This document shows positions 22,283 through 22,824 of a stretch of 22,824 bases of DNA, one piece after another. The DNA is from a virus. Every line of letters starts with the position of its first letter. The stretch's first letter is position 1. The DNA lies in the IMG/VR virus record IMGVR_UViG_3300008259_000185, positions 1 through 22,824 of that record, one strand, 5' to 3'. Below the pieces are notes generated by a model that worked only from the letters and a program-made list of their open reading frames with translations, did no database searches and was not told the DNA's origin. The translations under genes and the position numbers were made by a program.

Positions 22283-22824
22283 ATGGCTAACCTGATTCCT
22301 GCTCAAACCAGGCACGAAATTGCTCGGTCAATTTATCGTGACATCATTACAGGACATGACTTTTTCTATGTTTTCGCAGGAAAATCATTTGAAGAAGCCG
22401 ATACTCCTGTAGATACCCGACACTACATTTCCGACGTACATAGAAATATGTTGTTGGCAAAACGTGTCGTACCTGGTCCTTATGATGTGGTTTATATGAT
22501 TCGTCGTAAGGATTGGGAATCAGGGACCATATATGTTGAATATAGTGATTATGAAGAATTGGCATATGATGACGACGGTGTTTTTGTTGTAGAAGATTTT
22601 TATGTAATGACTGACGAATATAATATTTACAAGTGTATTCGTGTCGGAAGAAACAGTCAAGGTGTTGCCATTGCCTCAACTATAAAACCAACATCAACAA
22701 CTCCTGAGCCTGTGGTATTAAGTGATGGGTATTGTTGGAAGTTCATGTATGAAGTTCCTGTCATTGATAGAATTAAGTTTCTTACAACAGATTATATTCC
22801 TGTGCGAAATGTATCTGACGGTGT
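22283..22824 (+). CDS. 8: gp8-like baseplate wedge protein, 3' end outside window
   Basis: The first 180 residues are visible; T4 gp8 has 334. The frame begins MANLIPAQTRHEIARSIYRD. It contains the gp8 landmarks DFFYVFAGKSFEEAD, YMIRRKDWESGTIYVEYS, YNIYKCIRVGRNSQG and DGYCWKFMYEVPVIDRI, which correspond to the RRDWG and DGYVWEYLFEIP stretches of T4 gp8. gp8 dimers bind gp7 and gp10 in the wedge. It follows the 148-residue gene after 17 nt without a promoter motif or a strong Shine-Dalgarno, so it is probably read from the promoter at 21778. Confidence 0.9.
   Translation, partial: MANLIPAQTRHEIARSIYRDIITGHDFFYVFAGKSFEEADTPVDTRHYISDVHRNMLLAKRVVPGPYDVVYMIRRKDWESGTIYVEYSDYEELAYDDDGVFVVEDFYVMTDEYNIYKCIRVGRNSQGVAIASTIKPTSTTPEPVVLSDGYCWKFMYEVPVIDRIKFLTTDYIPVRNVSDG

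Overview
The window is part of an AT-rich, T4-type myovirus genome (Caudoviricetes, contractile tail). The assignment rests on recognisable homologues of T4 gp32, gp33, gp59, gp4, gp26, gp48, gp53, gp27, gp5, gp25, gp6 and gp8, and on matches to the T4 late promoter core TATAAATA. Several proteins look more like those of marine T4-like phages (cyanophage or pelagiphage type) than of coliphages: gp32 has no cysteines, gp5 is divided between two genes, and conserved marine-type structural proteins are present. The host cannot be read from the window. No host genes, tRNAs, insertion sequences or CRISPR arrays are visible.

Layout. (1) 1-2791, + strand: accessory genes. They are the 3' part of a QueC-like PP-loop enzyme, a proteinase K-like subtilase with an EGF-like cysteine-rich tail behind its own late promoter, and a small sulfotransferase-like protein. 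(2) 2835-5354, + strand: a signal-peptide-bearing SleB-type cell wall hydrolase, then gp33 (late transcription co-activator), gp59 (helicase loader), a small acidic protein and gp32 (ssDNA-binding protein), tightly packed. A perfect hairpin at 5375-5402 closes this block and also the block converging on it. (3) 10126-5405, - strand: gp4, an unrecognised conserved protein, a tail-tube-fold protein (gp54/gp19-like), gp26, a start-less gp51-like ORF and a 710-residue probable tape measure protein. (4) 10165 to the end, + strand: the baseplate genes gp48, gp53, gp27, gp5 OB-fold protein, needle/peptidase, gp25, gp6, a gp7-position protein with about fifteen degenerate repeats, a 148-residue structural protein and the start of gp8. 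Blocks 3 and 4 diverge from a 40-bp region that carries a late promoter motif on each strand.

How the genes work together. gp32, gp59 and probably the small acidic protein belong to replication and recombination. gp33, with a gp55-type sigma factor outside this window, would activate the late promoters that drive blocks 3 and 4 and the subtilase. Block 4 encodes the hub (gp27, gp5, needle), the wedges (gp53, gp25, gp6, gp7-position, gp8) and the tube cap (gp48). Block 3 encodes head completion, the tube initiator, tape measure and tape measure chaperones.

The most notable signal is at the gp26/gp51 junction. The last codons of gp26 contain the -1 slippery heptamer T TTT TTC in register. The next ORF lies in the -1 frame, has no start codon near its beginning, and is followed directly by the tape measure gene. 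This is the G/GT frameshift arrangement of other long-tailed phages, here in a T4-type hub chaperone locus. Other notable points are a C-terminal M15-type peptidase fused to the gp5 needle, a possibly leaderless gp25 transcript, and the subtilase/sulfotransferase pair.
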